33,241 nucleotides of DNA from Bacteroidales bacterium. GTDB lineage: Bacteria > Bacteroidota > Bacteroidia > Bacteroidales > Muribaculaceae. The notes below the pieces were generated by a model. The model saw only the letters and a list, made by a program, of their open reading frames with translations. It did not search any database and was not told the origin of the DNA. The DNA is taken from NCBI GenBank assembly GCA_014800525.1, contig JAAVFV010000050.1, positions 1 to 33,241 on the forward strand, written 5' to 3'. Numbering within the stretch: the stretch's first letter is position 1; each line of letters opens with the position of its first letter. This document shows positions 14,958 to 23,689 of the stretch, piece by piece. Made by a program: the position numbers and the translations under genes.

Positions 14958-16598
14958 ATGACTACACCCCTTAGAAAAAAGGAAAGAGAACTGGCAAAGA
15001 TGAGCCCGTTCGAGATAAAGGATGAACTGATAAAACTCGCCAAGCAGGATGCACGCAAGGCCACCGGTCAATATCTGAACGCCGGTCGCGGAAATCCGGA
15101 CTGGATTGCAACCGCTCCTCGCGAAGCATTCTTCCTTCTGGGACAATGGGCATTGAGCGAATGCACACGCACATTCCGTATGGAGCCCGGCATTGCCGGT
15201 GTGCCTCAGAGCGAGGGGGCCATGGATCGTCTCAAACATTTCGTGATGGTCAATTCCACGCTTCCCGGAGCTATGCTGCTGCATGAATCGATAAAATATT
15301 GCACAGAAACACTCGGTATCAATCCGGATGCGTTGGCTTATGAATGGGCTGAGGGGATCATCGGTGATGAATATCCCACTCCGGTCAGAATGCTGGAACA
15401 CTCGGAGAATATTATCCGCGCCTATATGGCAAAAGAGATGGGGGATAATGCTCCCGGATTCGGACGCGAATACGATCTCTTCGCGACAGAAGGAGGAACG
15501 GCGGCGATGTGTTATATCTTCGATTCTCTGGAGGTGAATCATCTTGTCAACGCCCATGATAAGATTGCCCTGATGACTCCTATTTTCACTCCATACCTTG
15601 AAATTCCGGGGCTTGACCGCTATCAGTTTGATGTGGTGAATATCGAGGCCAACGAAGTGAACAGCGAGGGGGTACATCTCTGGCAATATCCTGATTCGGA
15701 ACTCGACAAACTGCGTGATCCCTCCATCAAGCTTCTATGTCTTGTGAATCCTTCCAACCCGCCATCCTATAAATTGTCGGAACATAGCATCCGCAAGATT
15801 GTGGATATAGTGAAGCATGATAATCCCAATCTGATGATCGTCACCGATGATGTATACGGCACATTTGCCGATCACTTCCGTTCGCTGATGTATGAGCTCC
15901 CGCAGAACACAATCTGTGTCTATTCTTTCTCCAAATATTTCGGAGCTACAGGCTGGCGTCTGGCAGTAGTGGGCCTGGCAAAAGATAATATCTACGACCG
16001 TCTTCTTTCCGACCAGCCCGAACTGCAGCAGAAGGATCTCGAACACCGTTACCGCACGATCACACCCCATCCGGAGAGTCTTTCGTTTATCGACCGTATG
16101 GTGGCTGATTCGCGTGCTGTGGCTCTGAACCATACGGCCGGTCTCTCCACTCCCCAACAGGTGCAGATGGATCTCTTCGCGCTGATGTGTCTGGTGGATA
16201 CCGAGGATATTTATAAAGCGGCAATGCAGAAGATGATTCATCACCGACTGGATAATCTATGGGAGGGTGCCGGCTTCAAGCTTCTTCCTGATTCCGACCG
16301 TGTGGGCTATTATTCGGAGATAGATGTAATGGTATGGGGACGTCAGCTCTTTGGTGATGACTTCTGTAAATGGCTTGAAGAGAATCACGAGCCGCTTGAT
16401 GTCGTATTGCGTCTTGCCAAGGAAACATCAGTGGTATTGCTCAACGGCAGCGGATTTGCAGGCCCCGACTGGAGTATCCGCGCATCCTTGGCCAACCTCA
16501 CTTCCGACGACTACCTCACCATAGGAAAGGCAATCCGTCATATTCTCGAGGCATTCCATGCCGATTACATTGCCTCCACTCAACCCGACGAAAAATAA
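14958..16598 (+). CDS. aspD: Aspartate 4-decarboxylase (bifunctional aspartate transaminase) AspD
   Basis: The protein has 546 residues, longer than ordinary class I aminotransferases and typical of AspD. The PLP-fold landmarks are ATEGGTAAM (phosphate binding, ~177), NPSNPPS with Asn264, TDDVYGTF with Asp297/Tyr300, and the Schiff-base Lys326 in SFSKYFGATGWRL. Active-site Arg is in DWSIRASLANL near the C-terminus. The enzyme removes the beta-carboxyl of L-Asp to give L-Ala and CO2 in the cytoplasm and also shows aminotransferase activity. It follows aspT by 87 bases on the same strand, forming the Asp-in/Ala-out decarboxylation cycle that raises internal pH and yields proton-motive force. 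Confidence 0.93.
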   Translation: MTTPLRKKERELAKMSPFEIKDELIKLAKQDARKATGQYLNAGRGNPDWIATAPREAFFLLGQWALSECTRTFRMEPGIAGVPQSEGAMDRLKHFVMVNSTLPGAMLLHESIKYCTETLGINPDALAYEWAEGIIGDEYPTPVRMLEHSENIIRAYMAKEMGDNAPGFGREYDLFATEGGTAAMCYIFDSLEVNHLVNAHDKIALMTPIFTPYLEIPGLDRYQFDVVNIEANEVNSEGVHLWQYPDSELDKLRDPSIKLLCLVNPSNPPSYKLSEHSIRKIVDIVKHDNPNLMIVTDDVYGTFADHFRSLMYELPQNTICVYSFSKYFGATGWRLAVVGLAKDNIYDRLLSDQPELQQKDLEHRYRTITPHPESLSFIDRMVADSRAVALNHTAGLSTPQQVQMDLFALMCLVDTEDIYKAAMQKMIHHRLDNLWEGAGFKLLPDSDRVGYYSEIDVMVWGRQLFGDDFCKWLEENHEPLDVVLRLAKETSVVLLNGSGFAGPDWSIRASLANLTSDDYLTIGKAIRHILEAFHADYIASTQPDEK

Positions 16599-16648
16599 CC
16601 CGTAGGATCGCTATGGATCGCGTCGCCTTCGGGAGTATATACCGTATT

Positions 16649-16681
16649 GAATCGCGTTTGGCCCTTAGCCGGACGCGATTC
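16649..16681 (+). terminator. Hairpin downstream of aspD
   Basis: GAATCGCGT (16649-16657) pairs with ACGCGATTC (16673-16681), a 9-bp perfect stem with a 15-base loop. It lies in the 158-base gap before the next gene. No T-tract follows, so termination is plausible but not certain. Confidence 0.45.
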
Positions 16682-16756
16682 GTTGCATCCGATCCGGACG
16701 TCTCCGAAGTAAAGGAGAGATAAATAATATGCCGGATGGGAAGACGTTGAATAGAT

Positions 16757-17755
16757 ATGAGAAGGGTATATCAATTTAATTCAGGAATGAATCAGGTCAC
16801 CGGTATTCAGCGTGTGATGATGGATATTCAGACAGCTCTGAAACCGGCGTTTGATTCAAAAATAGTCGGTACGGTGGAGTGGAAGGATGTTTCCAAGGAT
16901 TTAGGGATTGCCGAAGACGACTATATATGTAAGAAAGACTGGGGGGTGTTTCGCAATTCAGTTGTGATATTTCACGAACGCCGCTTCATGCCTTTGTTTC
17001 GTCTTCTGAATCTTCTGGGCTGGAATATGCGTCTTGTCTATGTGCATCACAGCCTGCTGTATGGGAAGCGTTTCCTATCGTTCTTCCCTCCTACAGTGGT
17101 GGCAATCGCCGATAAAGGGATAGAGAACCTTACCAGATATTTTAAAGTGCCGTTCTCACGAATCACCAAGATACATAATTGTGTGAGGGAACAGGGGGCA
17201 ACTCCCTATCGCAGTAAACCTTACGATCTCTCGAATATCCGGATCCTTTATCCGTCGCGTATAGATTCCAATAAGCGTCAGACAGAGATTGTAGGCAGAC
17301 TTAAGGGGAACCTTTCACCGAATGTGAAGATCAGTTTTGTGGGAGATGGCGAAATGGCGGAGGAATTACGGGAGCTATGTAAGGATTCAGAACAATTTGA
17401 ATATTTAGGATACCGTAACGATGTAATTGAGCTGATGGAGGATTCTGATTTTGTGATGCTTTTTTCCGGCCATGAAGGATTGCCGATCACACTGATAGAA
17501 GCCATGATGACCGGTACGCCCGCGATATGTAACTCCGTGGGAGGAAATCCGGAGATTGTCAGTGATGGGGATAATGGGTTTATTGCCGAAGACTGGGATT
17601 CTCTCCTGAATACCCTTAATTCTCTTCCGGAACTCCCTTCTGAGCGAGTAGCTGAACTGGGCCGGGAGGCCCGGGACACCTACAAGCGAAAATTCAGCTT
17701 CGCACCTTTCCAGGATGCCTACATAAAACTCATCTCCCCCTTAGCCAATAGCTAA
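16757..17755 (+). CDS. Glycosyltransferase, GT4-like (GT-B fold)
   Basis: The protein has 332 residues. The C-terminal donor-binding domain is clear: IRILYPSRIDSNKRQ, KISFVGDGEMAEELREL, FEYLGYRNDV and the EX7E block in GHEGLPITLIEAMMTGTPAI, with GGNPEIVSDGDNGF after it. The N-terminal acceptor domain is short and contains SGMNQVTGIQRVMMDI, as in enzymes that begin with a glycine-rich acceptor loop. It is likely a retaining transferase adding one sugar to a surface polysaccharide. The donor is unknown. It faces the polysaccharide operon tail to tail and may belong to the same pathway. Confidence 0.85.
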   Translation: MRRVYQFNSGMNQVTGIQRVMMDIQTALKPAFDSKIVGTVEWKDVSKDLGIAEDDYICKKDWGVFRNSVVIFHERRFMPLFRLLNLLGWNMRLVYVHHSLLYGKRFLSFFPPTVVAIADKGIENLTRYFKVPFSRITKIHNCVREQGATPYRSKPYDLSNIRILYPSRIDSNKRQTEIVGRLKGNLSPNVKISFVGDGEMAEELRELCKDSEQFEYLGYRNDVIELMEDSDFVMLFSGHEGLPITLIEAMMTGTPAICNSVGGNPEIVSDGDNGFIAEDWDSLLNTLNSLPELPSERVAELGREARDTYKRKFSFAPFQDAYIKLISPLANS

Positions 17756-17765
17756 AAGGGAGATG
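17731..17765. terminator. Hairpin overlapping the glycosyltransferase stop codon
   Basis: CATCTCCC and TTAGC (17731-17745) pair with GCTAA and GGGAGATG (17751-17765) across a 2x2 mismatch, with a 5-base loop. The TAA stop (17753-17755) is inside the right arm. It sits between convergent genes. Confidence 0.5.
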
Positions 17766-17826
17766 TAAAATCTTCCCGGAATAGAGATAATCTCAGTGAA
17801 GAGCTGGTGATGGGAAATGGGGAATC

Positions 17827-18900
17827 TTATTTATTGCGATAGACGCGGTTGATGGTGTTCAATAGCTGATGGTCGGAAGAATCCCCGGTATAATGCCAGA
17901 AGAGCATTCCGGCAGCTCCCAACTCCTTTACCCATTTGCACTTCGCTTCCAGAGAACGCGGATTCTCATAGGTGAGAACTACTTCTCCTGTCTTCGTATC
18001 CACCAGATAAGGAACCTCCGCCACTGAATCATACCTTTCCTCAATTCCGGGCTTTAGACTCAGGATACAATAATCGGTGAAATCGGGATAGTTCTTTTTA
18101 TCTCCGCGTCCATAGAAAGGCACTCCGATCACCATCTTCGCCGGGTCGACACCTAAAGAGTAGAAATGAGCCAGCACATCATCATAGCTACGCTGCCCAT
18201 GAGGCGTGCTATTATGAAGTGCGTTATGGAAACGCTCGGGAAGCCCCATGTCGTAACACATTATTCCGACGAAATCAACCACCTTCATCACCTTCTTAAA
18301 CTCATAGAAATCTCCACTGTGAGGGACAGCGAAGGTCAATATCTTCTTCTTACCCAAACTCTTACGCAGGTCTTGCATCAGCAGAGTGAAGTTATGCTTA
18401 TCGCGTGGAGAGGAGGAGATCCCCCAGCTCTGCCCGGGCACTTCCCAATCCAGGTCTATCCCGTCAAGGCCATATGCTTTCACAGTATCGGCCAGGTTCT
18501 TACAGAATTGACGGCGTAACTTCTTATCATCAGCCATCTCGCTGAAATTTCCTGCTCCGGCACCTCCCACAGACAGGAGAATCTTAAGTTCCGGATTTGT
18601 TTTCTTCAGATTCATAATTTCCTTGAAACGATCCGGACGTTTTATGGTAACGGTAGTGAAATTGCTATCCACCGTAGCAAACGCATAGGCGATGTGTGTC
18701 AGAAGGGATGGATCGGGAAGTCCGGTTGACCAGGAAGTGACATAACCCATCACAATCGGTTTCTCCGGAATATTCTTTCCGGGACGCTGCATGATTCGCT
18801 CAGCTATTCTACGACTATCTTCCTGTGCACAGACATTCAAACAGCAGATACTGACAACGAGGAATAAGGCAATCCAGAATGAGGGGGCCTGACGTTTCAT
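17827..18900 (-). CDS. Secreted GH18 glycosidase (chitinase / endo-N-acetylglucosaminidase family)
   Basis: From ATG at 18898-18900 the product has 357 residues. A signal peptide (PSFWIALFLVVSICCLNVCA) is followed by a single TIM-barrel domain. The strand-3 motif ILLSVGGAGAG (~108-117) and the catalytic motif DGIDLDWE with Asp146, Asp149, Asp151 and Glu153 define GH18; the second Asp and the Glu do substrate-assisted catalysis on GlcNAc-containing chains. GVPFYGRG, FVGIMCYDMG and GMLFWHYTGD are further barrel landmarks. A longer frame reaches 18966, whose ATG overlaps the upstream stop as TAATG. That would add 22 residues before the signal peptide but implies translational coupling. No carbohydrate-binding module is present. 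Confidence 0.88.
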   Translation of the reverse strand: MKRQAPSFWIALFLVVSICCLNVCAQEDSRRIAERIMQRPGKNIPEKPIVMGYVTSWSTGLPDPSLLTHIAYAFATVDSNFTTVTIKRPDRFKEIMNLKKTNPELKILLSVGGAGAGNFSEMADDKKLRRQFCKNLADTVKAYGLDGIDLDWEVPGQSWGISSSPRDKHNFTLLMQDLRKSLGKKKILTFAVPHSGDFYEFKKVMKVVDFVGIMCYDMGLPERFHNALHNSTPHGQRSYDDVLAHFYSLGVDPAKMVIGVPFYGRGDKKNYPDFTDYCILSLKPGIEERYDSVAEVPYLVDTKTGEVVLTYENPRSLEAKCKWVKELGAAGMLFWHYTGDSSDHQLLNTINRVYRNK

Positions 18901-18965
18901 AAGCCGAATAATATTAGATATCAAAGGGGTATAGAATATTTGATATTGAAGTTTAAACAACTTCA

Positions 18966-20012
18966 TTAGGATTTGAGAGCATTGCGGAGGAGATTTATGG
19001 AAGATTGGCGTCGCTCCTCAAGCCGGGAATCCACACTCTTCCAATCGATCTCTCTATCGAGTACCTGGCGGAAATCCTCTTTGGAGGCTCCTGTGGATAG
19101 AATCCGGTCGCTGAGTCCTAAATCGGTCAATAATGAGACGATACGGCTCACTCGCTTAGGATCGCCGACATAGATGGCAAACGGACGATGATAGAGAAGC
19201 GCCAGCACCGTGCCATGGAAAGAATCAGTGATGAGTGCCTTACTACCCGCAATCCGGCTTATCCAGGTCTCCACCTTTTCCGGATACGCAGCCCGCATCC
19301 CTTTGGGACGTCGCACACTTCCAATCGAACGTATCGGAGCCTGATAATCCTTAGCCACTCCAAGAGCCAGATTATAAAACTCAGGAGTATTGATGAGTTT
19401 ATAGACTATTATTTCTCCCGATTGCTGAATAGGACCGGTGAGTTCCGGATAGTCCTTAAAGAGCAATACCGGGTCCACCACCTGTCGGCTGTCGGCTTTC
19501 CATCTGTCTTTAGCGATTTCCATGGCGCGTTCTTCACGCAGGAGGATGCTATTGAATCGCTTCAGAGCCCGGCTGATCTCACTATCAGGGATTGGTGCCG
19601 GTGAAGGCCAGTCGCTCAGGCCGATACTTGTGGCATATGTGATTCGGCGGGTGTGGTCCGATCCGAAATCGAGGAAGAATGCCGGCAGCAGTGTTCCGGC
19701 GATCTCCGGATTCCAGGTCTGGTCGGAGCCGGTGAGATAGCAATCAGATAAAGGGGGTGTGTTGCGTAATTCTTCTATCGACCGATAGGTCCGGGGAGTG
19801 AGATTATGATAATGGCGTTTCCGAAAATCTCTGAAGCGCGCACGCTTCAGTGCAAAGATGAGCCGCTGTTTCCAGGAGATAGGAGTCTCGAGACGAAGAT
19901 CGATAAACTCGCTCTCATGCCCCAATCCTTCCACCGCTTTTTGGGTGGCGTAGGCCTGCAATACAGCGCCATAGTTGTCTTCGCAATGATATGTAAGAAT
20001 TGATACTTTCAT
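18966..20012 (-). CDS. Polysaccharide pyruvyl transferase family protein
   Basis: The start is the ATG at 20010-20012 (MKVSILTYHCEDNYGAVLQA), because the longer frame to 20111 adds residues unlike the family. The 348-residue product has the family's opening motif NYGAVLQAYA, CYLTGSDQTWNP, and SKALITDSFHGTVLALLYHRP, the conserved SFHG near the active site. Members (CsaB, WcaK and relatives) transfer pyruvate from phosphoenolpyruvate to sugar hydroxyls as ketals. The gene is 61 bases downstream of an F420-hydrogenase-beta-like gene, a pairing common in bacterial exopolysaccharide clusters. Its stop overlaps a possible GH18 start. Confidence 0.87.
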   Translation of the reverse strand: MKVSILTYHCEDNYGAVLQAYATQKAVEGLGHESEFIDLRLETPISWKQRLIFALKRARFRDFRKRHYHNLTPRTYRSIEELRNTPPLSDCYLTGSDQTWNPEIAGTLLPAFFLDFGSDHTRRITYATSIGLSDWPSPAPIPDSEISRALKRFNSILLREERAMEIAKDRWKADSRQVVDPVLLFKDYPELTGPIQQSGEIIVYKLINTPEFYNLALGVAKDYQAPIRSIGSVRRPKGMRAAYPEKVETWISRIAGSKALITDSFHGTVLALLYHRPFAIYVGDPKRVSRIVSLLTDLGLSDRILSTGASKEDFRQVLDREIDWKSVDSRLEERRQSSINLLRNALKS

Positions 20013-20073
20013 ATATAAACCACCAATATATCCAACAGTATATACTGCTGAAATGAATGTCGTGATTTTGAGT

Positions 20074-21297
20074 TTATTGATTCCGGAATAACCTCTCGAT
20101 GAGCCGTCCACTCCGGCGACGCATTAATTTCTCTGCAATTCTGAAGCTTACGAGACGCCATAGAGCCAGAGGCCACCACAGAGGATTTCGGGTTTTCAGA
20201 TCTCCGGCATATATCCGGGTAAGCATTGAGGGAGACAGATGCCGGGAGAGGAAAGGGAAGAGACGACGTTCCGGAAACCATTGTTTGACTGACCGACCAT
20301 CCACCACACGACGATTGGACAATAAAGCTTTTCCCGGGTCGACCGGATTCAGGGAGATATCCGCCTCGCGCAACAATTCCTCTCCCTTAGTGGAATGGAC
20401 CATAGCCAACGATACCCCTTCCGGATGTTGGGCCGGATAATCCTTATCCCCCCAGAGATCGCCAATGGTGATATCACTTTTTCTGGAAGGCAAGGCAAAC
20501 CGACAGTTATAGCATGAATACCGATCGGTCAGTTCGCAGGCAAATCCGTCAGTGACAAGATGTTTTTTATCGCGGGAAGCCTCTGATTCCGTGCCATCAT
20601 TGCGGATAAATGTGAAATTATACTTGAATCCGGAGGGTTTCCAGCCATATTTCTTATTCCGGAAAGATTTAACTGCTGAAAAATCAGGGGTTGATTTCCG
20701 GAAAATCTCCAATAGAGCAGGGGATGACACTCCTCCGCATATTAAATCCACGCAGATGAGCTTATGATGCAACGCCTCGGGAATAACCGACAGACAGGCG
20801 GCCACATGACATGGCAGCCCACAGAATAATACCCTCCGGCCACCCTTAAGTTCTGTTCTGACCTCACTGTAGATCCCCTCCGGGTCTGAGGCAGTATACT
20901 TTGAACCCTGAGCTGATTGCAGATCCTCGGGCGAGCGGATGATAAAATAGCGGCATCTGATCCCTTCCATCCTTACTCCGACAGCCACTCCTCCGGATGC
21001 GATCACACACCCCGCCATGGCACCGAAAAGGCCCGAGGTAGCTCCGCGTTTGCGGATCTTTTCATTCAGGCTCCAGGCTGCATGATAGCTCCGGGCTGGA
21101 GATTCTTTCCCATATGAGGAGCCATTCACAACGGGACATGTGCGTTCACAAAGCCCGCATTCCACACACTTCTCCGGATCCACCTTCACGTAATAATGAC
21201 CATCGGAGCCTATATGCTTGGAAATAGCCTGCTTCGGACAAACATCTATACATCCCATACATCCGGTGCATGAATGATGTGTGGCAAGCTTAGGCAT
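20074..21297 (-). CDS. Coenzyme F420 hydrogenase/dehydrogenase beta-subunit-like ferredoxin protein
   Basis: The protein has 407 residues. Two N-terminal [4Fe-4S] motifs are visible: Cys10/13/16/20 (CTGCMGCIDVCP) and Cys44/47/50/54 (CVECGLCERTCP). The FrhB-type N- and C-terminal domains follow (GATSGLFGAMAG, GSKYTASD, VLFCGLPCHVAAC, DLICGGVSSP, CYNCRFA, SDITIGDLWG). True FrhB binds FAD and F420, but Bacteroidales lack F420. Members in polysaccharide clusters are thought to do an unresolved redox step on a sugar or lipid carrier. Its start overlaps the end of the upstream GT4 gene by 8 bases, so the two are translationally coupled. Its partner appears to be the next gene, the pyruvyl transferase. 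Confidence 0.87.
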   Translation of the reverse strand: MPKLATHHSCTGCMGCIDVCPKQAISKHIGSDGHYYVKVDPEKCVECGLCERTCPVVNGSSYGKESPARSYHAAWSLNEKIRKRGATSGLFGAMAGCVIASGGVAVGVRMEGIRCRYFIIRSPEDLQSAQGSKYTASDPEGIYSEVRTELKGGRRVLFCGLPCHVAACLSVIPEALHHKLICVDLICGGVSSPALLEIFRKSTPDFSAVKSFRNKKYGWKPSGFKYNFTFIRNDGTESEASRDKKHLVTDGFACELTDRYSCYNCRFALPSRKSDITIGDLWGDKDYPAQHPEGVSLAMVHSTKGEELLREADISLNPVDPGKALLSNRRVVDGRSVKQWFPERRLFPFLSRHLSPSMLTRIYAGDLKTRNPLWWPLALWRLVSFRIAEKLMRRRSGRLIERLFRNQ

Positions 21298-22405
21298 GGC
21301 TTATCATCTTGTGAAAATAGTTGCGGTAACGGTCATGGATAGCCTGTGACGATAATTTCTCCTTTACCATTTCGCGGATAGCCTCCACCATTTCGGAGTG
21401 TTCTTTTCGGGGGGTATTTATCGCTTTTTCCATCACATCGGCAAGTGCCTCGGCGCTCCCTGACTCAAAGAACCATCCGTGTTCGGAATCCTCAATAAAT
21501 TCGTGGAAGGAAGGGAGGTCGCTGGCAATTACCGGCATTGAATAATTCAGAGCCACGGTCAGGGCTCCGCTTTGGGCGATATCCTGATAGGGCATCACAA
21601 AATAATCATTAGCACCAAAAAGAGCCGCCACTTCCTCGTTTGGAATACGCCGGATATCAGATATGACATTCTCACTGGAATGAATCATTGGCTGATATTG
21701 TTTATCCCACACTTCGGGGCGGCAGTAACCGGCTATATTGACCGTGAAATCTGTTACGCCACGCCGGCGAAGAATTTCCACTGCTTTCAGAAGGAGGTCG
21801 AGACGTTTATATTTAACGATATTCCCGAAAAAGAGAAATGATGTGGTCTTACGCTCCTTATTTTCCGGCAGGGGACCATAATCCTTAAGCATTAACGGAC
21901 AATAAAAGATATTGGCCTTTGGGAGACGTGACTGCAGATAGTGGAGCTGATTCTTTGAAAAAACCTGGAAGTTTGAGAAATGCCGAAACAGGTATTTCAT
22001 GGCCATACGGGCAAATGCGGCATAACGCGCACCGGCCGGCACCTTTGCATTATGAGCCGCCATTGTGATTCTATCCACAGGCAGATGACGCTTAAGCATA
22101 GGATAAAGGAAAAGGAAATCGCTTATGTCGAAATAATACCAGTCGTAGGATTTTGATGAAATACGGGCGATGAGCTCTCTGACAGCCTTATAATGGGAAA
22201 GAGAGAAGAAATAACCGTTGTCGATAAGGCTTGTATAGGGCATATCGGTCTGGCTACGGATATAGGCATCGTCACTTTGAGCGCTCTTCGCTGAAGAGAT
22301 GACAATCCAGTCGATATCGAAATCCTTCTGAAGTGACGGCACAATCGGAAGGTCGACATCGAGAAAATATGAGGCTGTGATCCAGCAGATACTTCCTTTT
22401 TTCAT
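21290..22405 (-). CDS. Glycosyltransferase, GT4-like
   Basis: The start is at 22403-22405 (MKKGSICWITASYF); the frame is open to 22456 but the extra residues look non-coding. The 371-residue product has a GT-B layout: an N-terminal domain with SFLDVDLP-like loop, then TSFLFFGNIVKYKRLDLLLKA, VNIAGYCRP, ISDIRRIPNEEVAALFGANDYFVMPYQD and SGALTVALNYSMPVIASDLPSFHEFIEDSEHGWFFE. The residue at the second Glu of the EX7E motif is replaced within the SGALTVALNY segment, so donor phosphate contacts may differ. The gene lies 92 bases after the GT2 gene and overlaps the next gene by 8 bases. Confidence 0.83.
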   Translation of the reverse strand: MKKGSICWITASYFLDVDLPIVPSLQKDFDIDWIVISSAKSAQSDDAYIRSQTDMPYTSLIDNGYFFSLSHYKAVRELIARISSKSYDWYYFDISDFLFLYPMLKRHLPVDRITMAAHNAKVPAGARYAAFARMAMKYLFRHFSNFQVFSKNQLHYLQSRLPKANIFYCPLMLKDYGPLPENKERKTTSFLFFGNIVKYKRLDLLLKAVEILRRRGVTDFTVNIAGYCRPEVWDKQYQPMIHSSENVISDIRRIPNEEVAALFGANDYFVMPYQDIAQSGALTVALNYSMPVIASDLPSFHEFIEDSEHGWFFESGSAEALADVMEKAINTPRKEHSEMVEAIREMVKEKLSSQAIHDRYRNYFHKMISHA

Positions 22406-22496
22406 AGGCGAAAATCGTTTACCCGTAGGGTTCCATCCAGTGACGGAAAGATCCAACCAAAGATGGTAAGATGATAGGCCGGAGATATCGGCACCC

Positions 22497-23447
22497 TCAT
22501 CGCATCATTCTCCGGATATATCGGCTTAGAAGGCCGGTGATATCGTAGATCCGAAGACGCGAGCGGTTTCTCCATATCTCTCCTATAGGAAAACGTATCC
22601 AACGGAAGGAATATTTTAACGGAGAGTATAGTTCGGGCTTTTCCTTTAATTCCTTTTTTATAAAAGCTGCATTTTCAATCAGGGCATTCAGCTTGCGGAG
22701 AAGGATGGGCCGGGTCTTATCAGGGCTTATATTTACCTCACTTCTTCTCCAGCCGACCCTGGAATTTCCAGGCACAGTGATTATTCCCTGTCGATTATTG
22801 GCGGCCATCTTAAGCCATGTCATGAAATCCGCTCCCCATGCCAGATCGAAATTCTGGAATCCTCCGACCCTTTTGTAAAGATTGCGGGAGAAAATGAACT
22901 CCACCACAAAACTAATTACCTTTCCCCTCAGCTTATACTCCAAATATTCTCCGGCTTTCATGCGGTGAGGGTATAAGGGAGGATTAGAAATGGTTTTTCC
23001 TCTCGAATCAATTATCCGGACATTGAAGTGGAAGAGCTCACCCTCGGGATTGGCTCGAACAGCAGCATAAAAATCACTCACACATTCCGGACTCAGAATA
23101 TCATCATCGCTGAATAACCATAGCCATTTCTCTTCTTTTGTAAGGTTGATACACCTTTCCCATTGTGCTACGAGATCGTGTGCGCCCAGATTAGACGGGA
23201 AGCGGTGATAGGAGATAGGAAGGAGAGAAGAAAACTCATCAACGATACTCTTTATCTCATACGGACTTGCATCATCTCCGATATAAATATGGAATCGATG
23301 GTCGGTCTGAGCAGCTAAAGAGCGGAGCGCTTCGCGCAGAAAGTCGGGTTTATAGGCAGGGATCACTATAGCTAATTCAGCCCCCGGGGTTTCTTGGTGC
23401 CGGGAACTGTCATCAGGTTGTGGATTATGTCCGGATGAGGGTATCAT
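22497..23447 (-). CDS. Family 2 glycosyltransferase
   Basis: The 316-residue product starts at the ATG at 23445-23447 (MIPSSGHN). The frame is open for another 13 codons, but these come from an inverted-repeat element and are unlikely to be translated. The GT-A domain is typical: LAIVIPAYKPDFLREALRSL, HIYIGDDASPY, WLWLFSDDDILSPEC (the metal-binding Asp cluster), and a later VGGFQNFDLAWGADFMTW acceptor block. It is an inverting transferase, probably acting on a lipid-linked repeat unit. The start codon falls within the left arm of the 23446-23634 element, which therefore supplies its leader. Confidence 0.85.
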   Translation of the reverse strand: MIPSSGHNPQPDDSSRHQETPGAELAIVIPAYKPDFLREALRSLAAQTDHRFHIYIGDDASPYEIKSIVDEFSSLLPISYHRFPSNLGAHDLVAQWERCINLTKEEKWLWLFSDDDILSPECVSDFYAAVRANPEGELFHFNVRIIDSRGKTISNPPLYPHRMKAGEYLEYKLRGKVISFVVEFIFSRNLYKRVGGFQNFDLAWGADFMTWLKMAANNRQGIITVPGNSRVGWRRSEVNISPDKTRPILLRKLNALIENAAFIKKELKEKPELYSPLKYSFRWIRFPIGEIWRNRSRLRIYDITGLLSRYIRRMMR

Positions 23448-23634
23448 AAGTAAGTATTCAAAATTAAACGATAGTAAGTAATTCAATTATCTTTCATACT
23501 ATATGCGGCTTCTTTTTTACCGCTTTTGACTTGTCGCTCAGTCGAATACGAATGTATTCTCCCTCGCTCCGCATCAAAATCGCCTAAAAAATAAGCTCGC
23601 ATATAGTATAAATTAATTTTGAACACTTACTTAT
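23446..23634. repeat. 189-bp nested inverted-repeat element (MITE-like)
   Basis: The outer arms are 22 bases each, 23446-23467 and 23613-23634, with one mismatch (core TTAATTTTGAAYACTTA). Inner arms ATACTATATGCGGCTT (23496-23511) and 23593-23609 pair with one extra base. The left side also carries a degenerate second copy of the outer motif (near 23473). There is no ORF of note inside and I see no clear target duplication. The element separates the flippase gene from the GT2 gene and may terminate or attenuate the operon. Confidence 0.65.
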
Positions 23635-23689
23635 TGAGAAATTTTAGGGTAGGGGAGTTGGATTGGATAGACCGTGTAAAACAATGAAA

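Noticed and set aside
14934-15686. A 250-codon open frame on the - strand
   Set aside because: It lies antisense to aspD, which has clear PLP-enzyme motifs; no start region or homology supports the reverse frame.
17827-18900. GH18 protein as a lipoprotein
   Set aside because: The Cys residues near the signal peptide end (ICCLNVCAQ) do not fit the lipobox consensus; ordinary signal-peptide cleavage is more likely.
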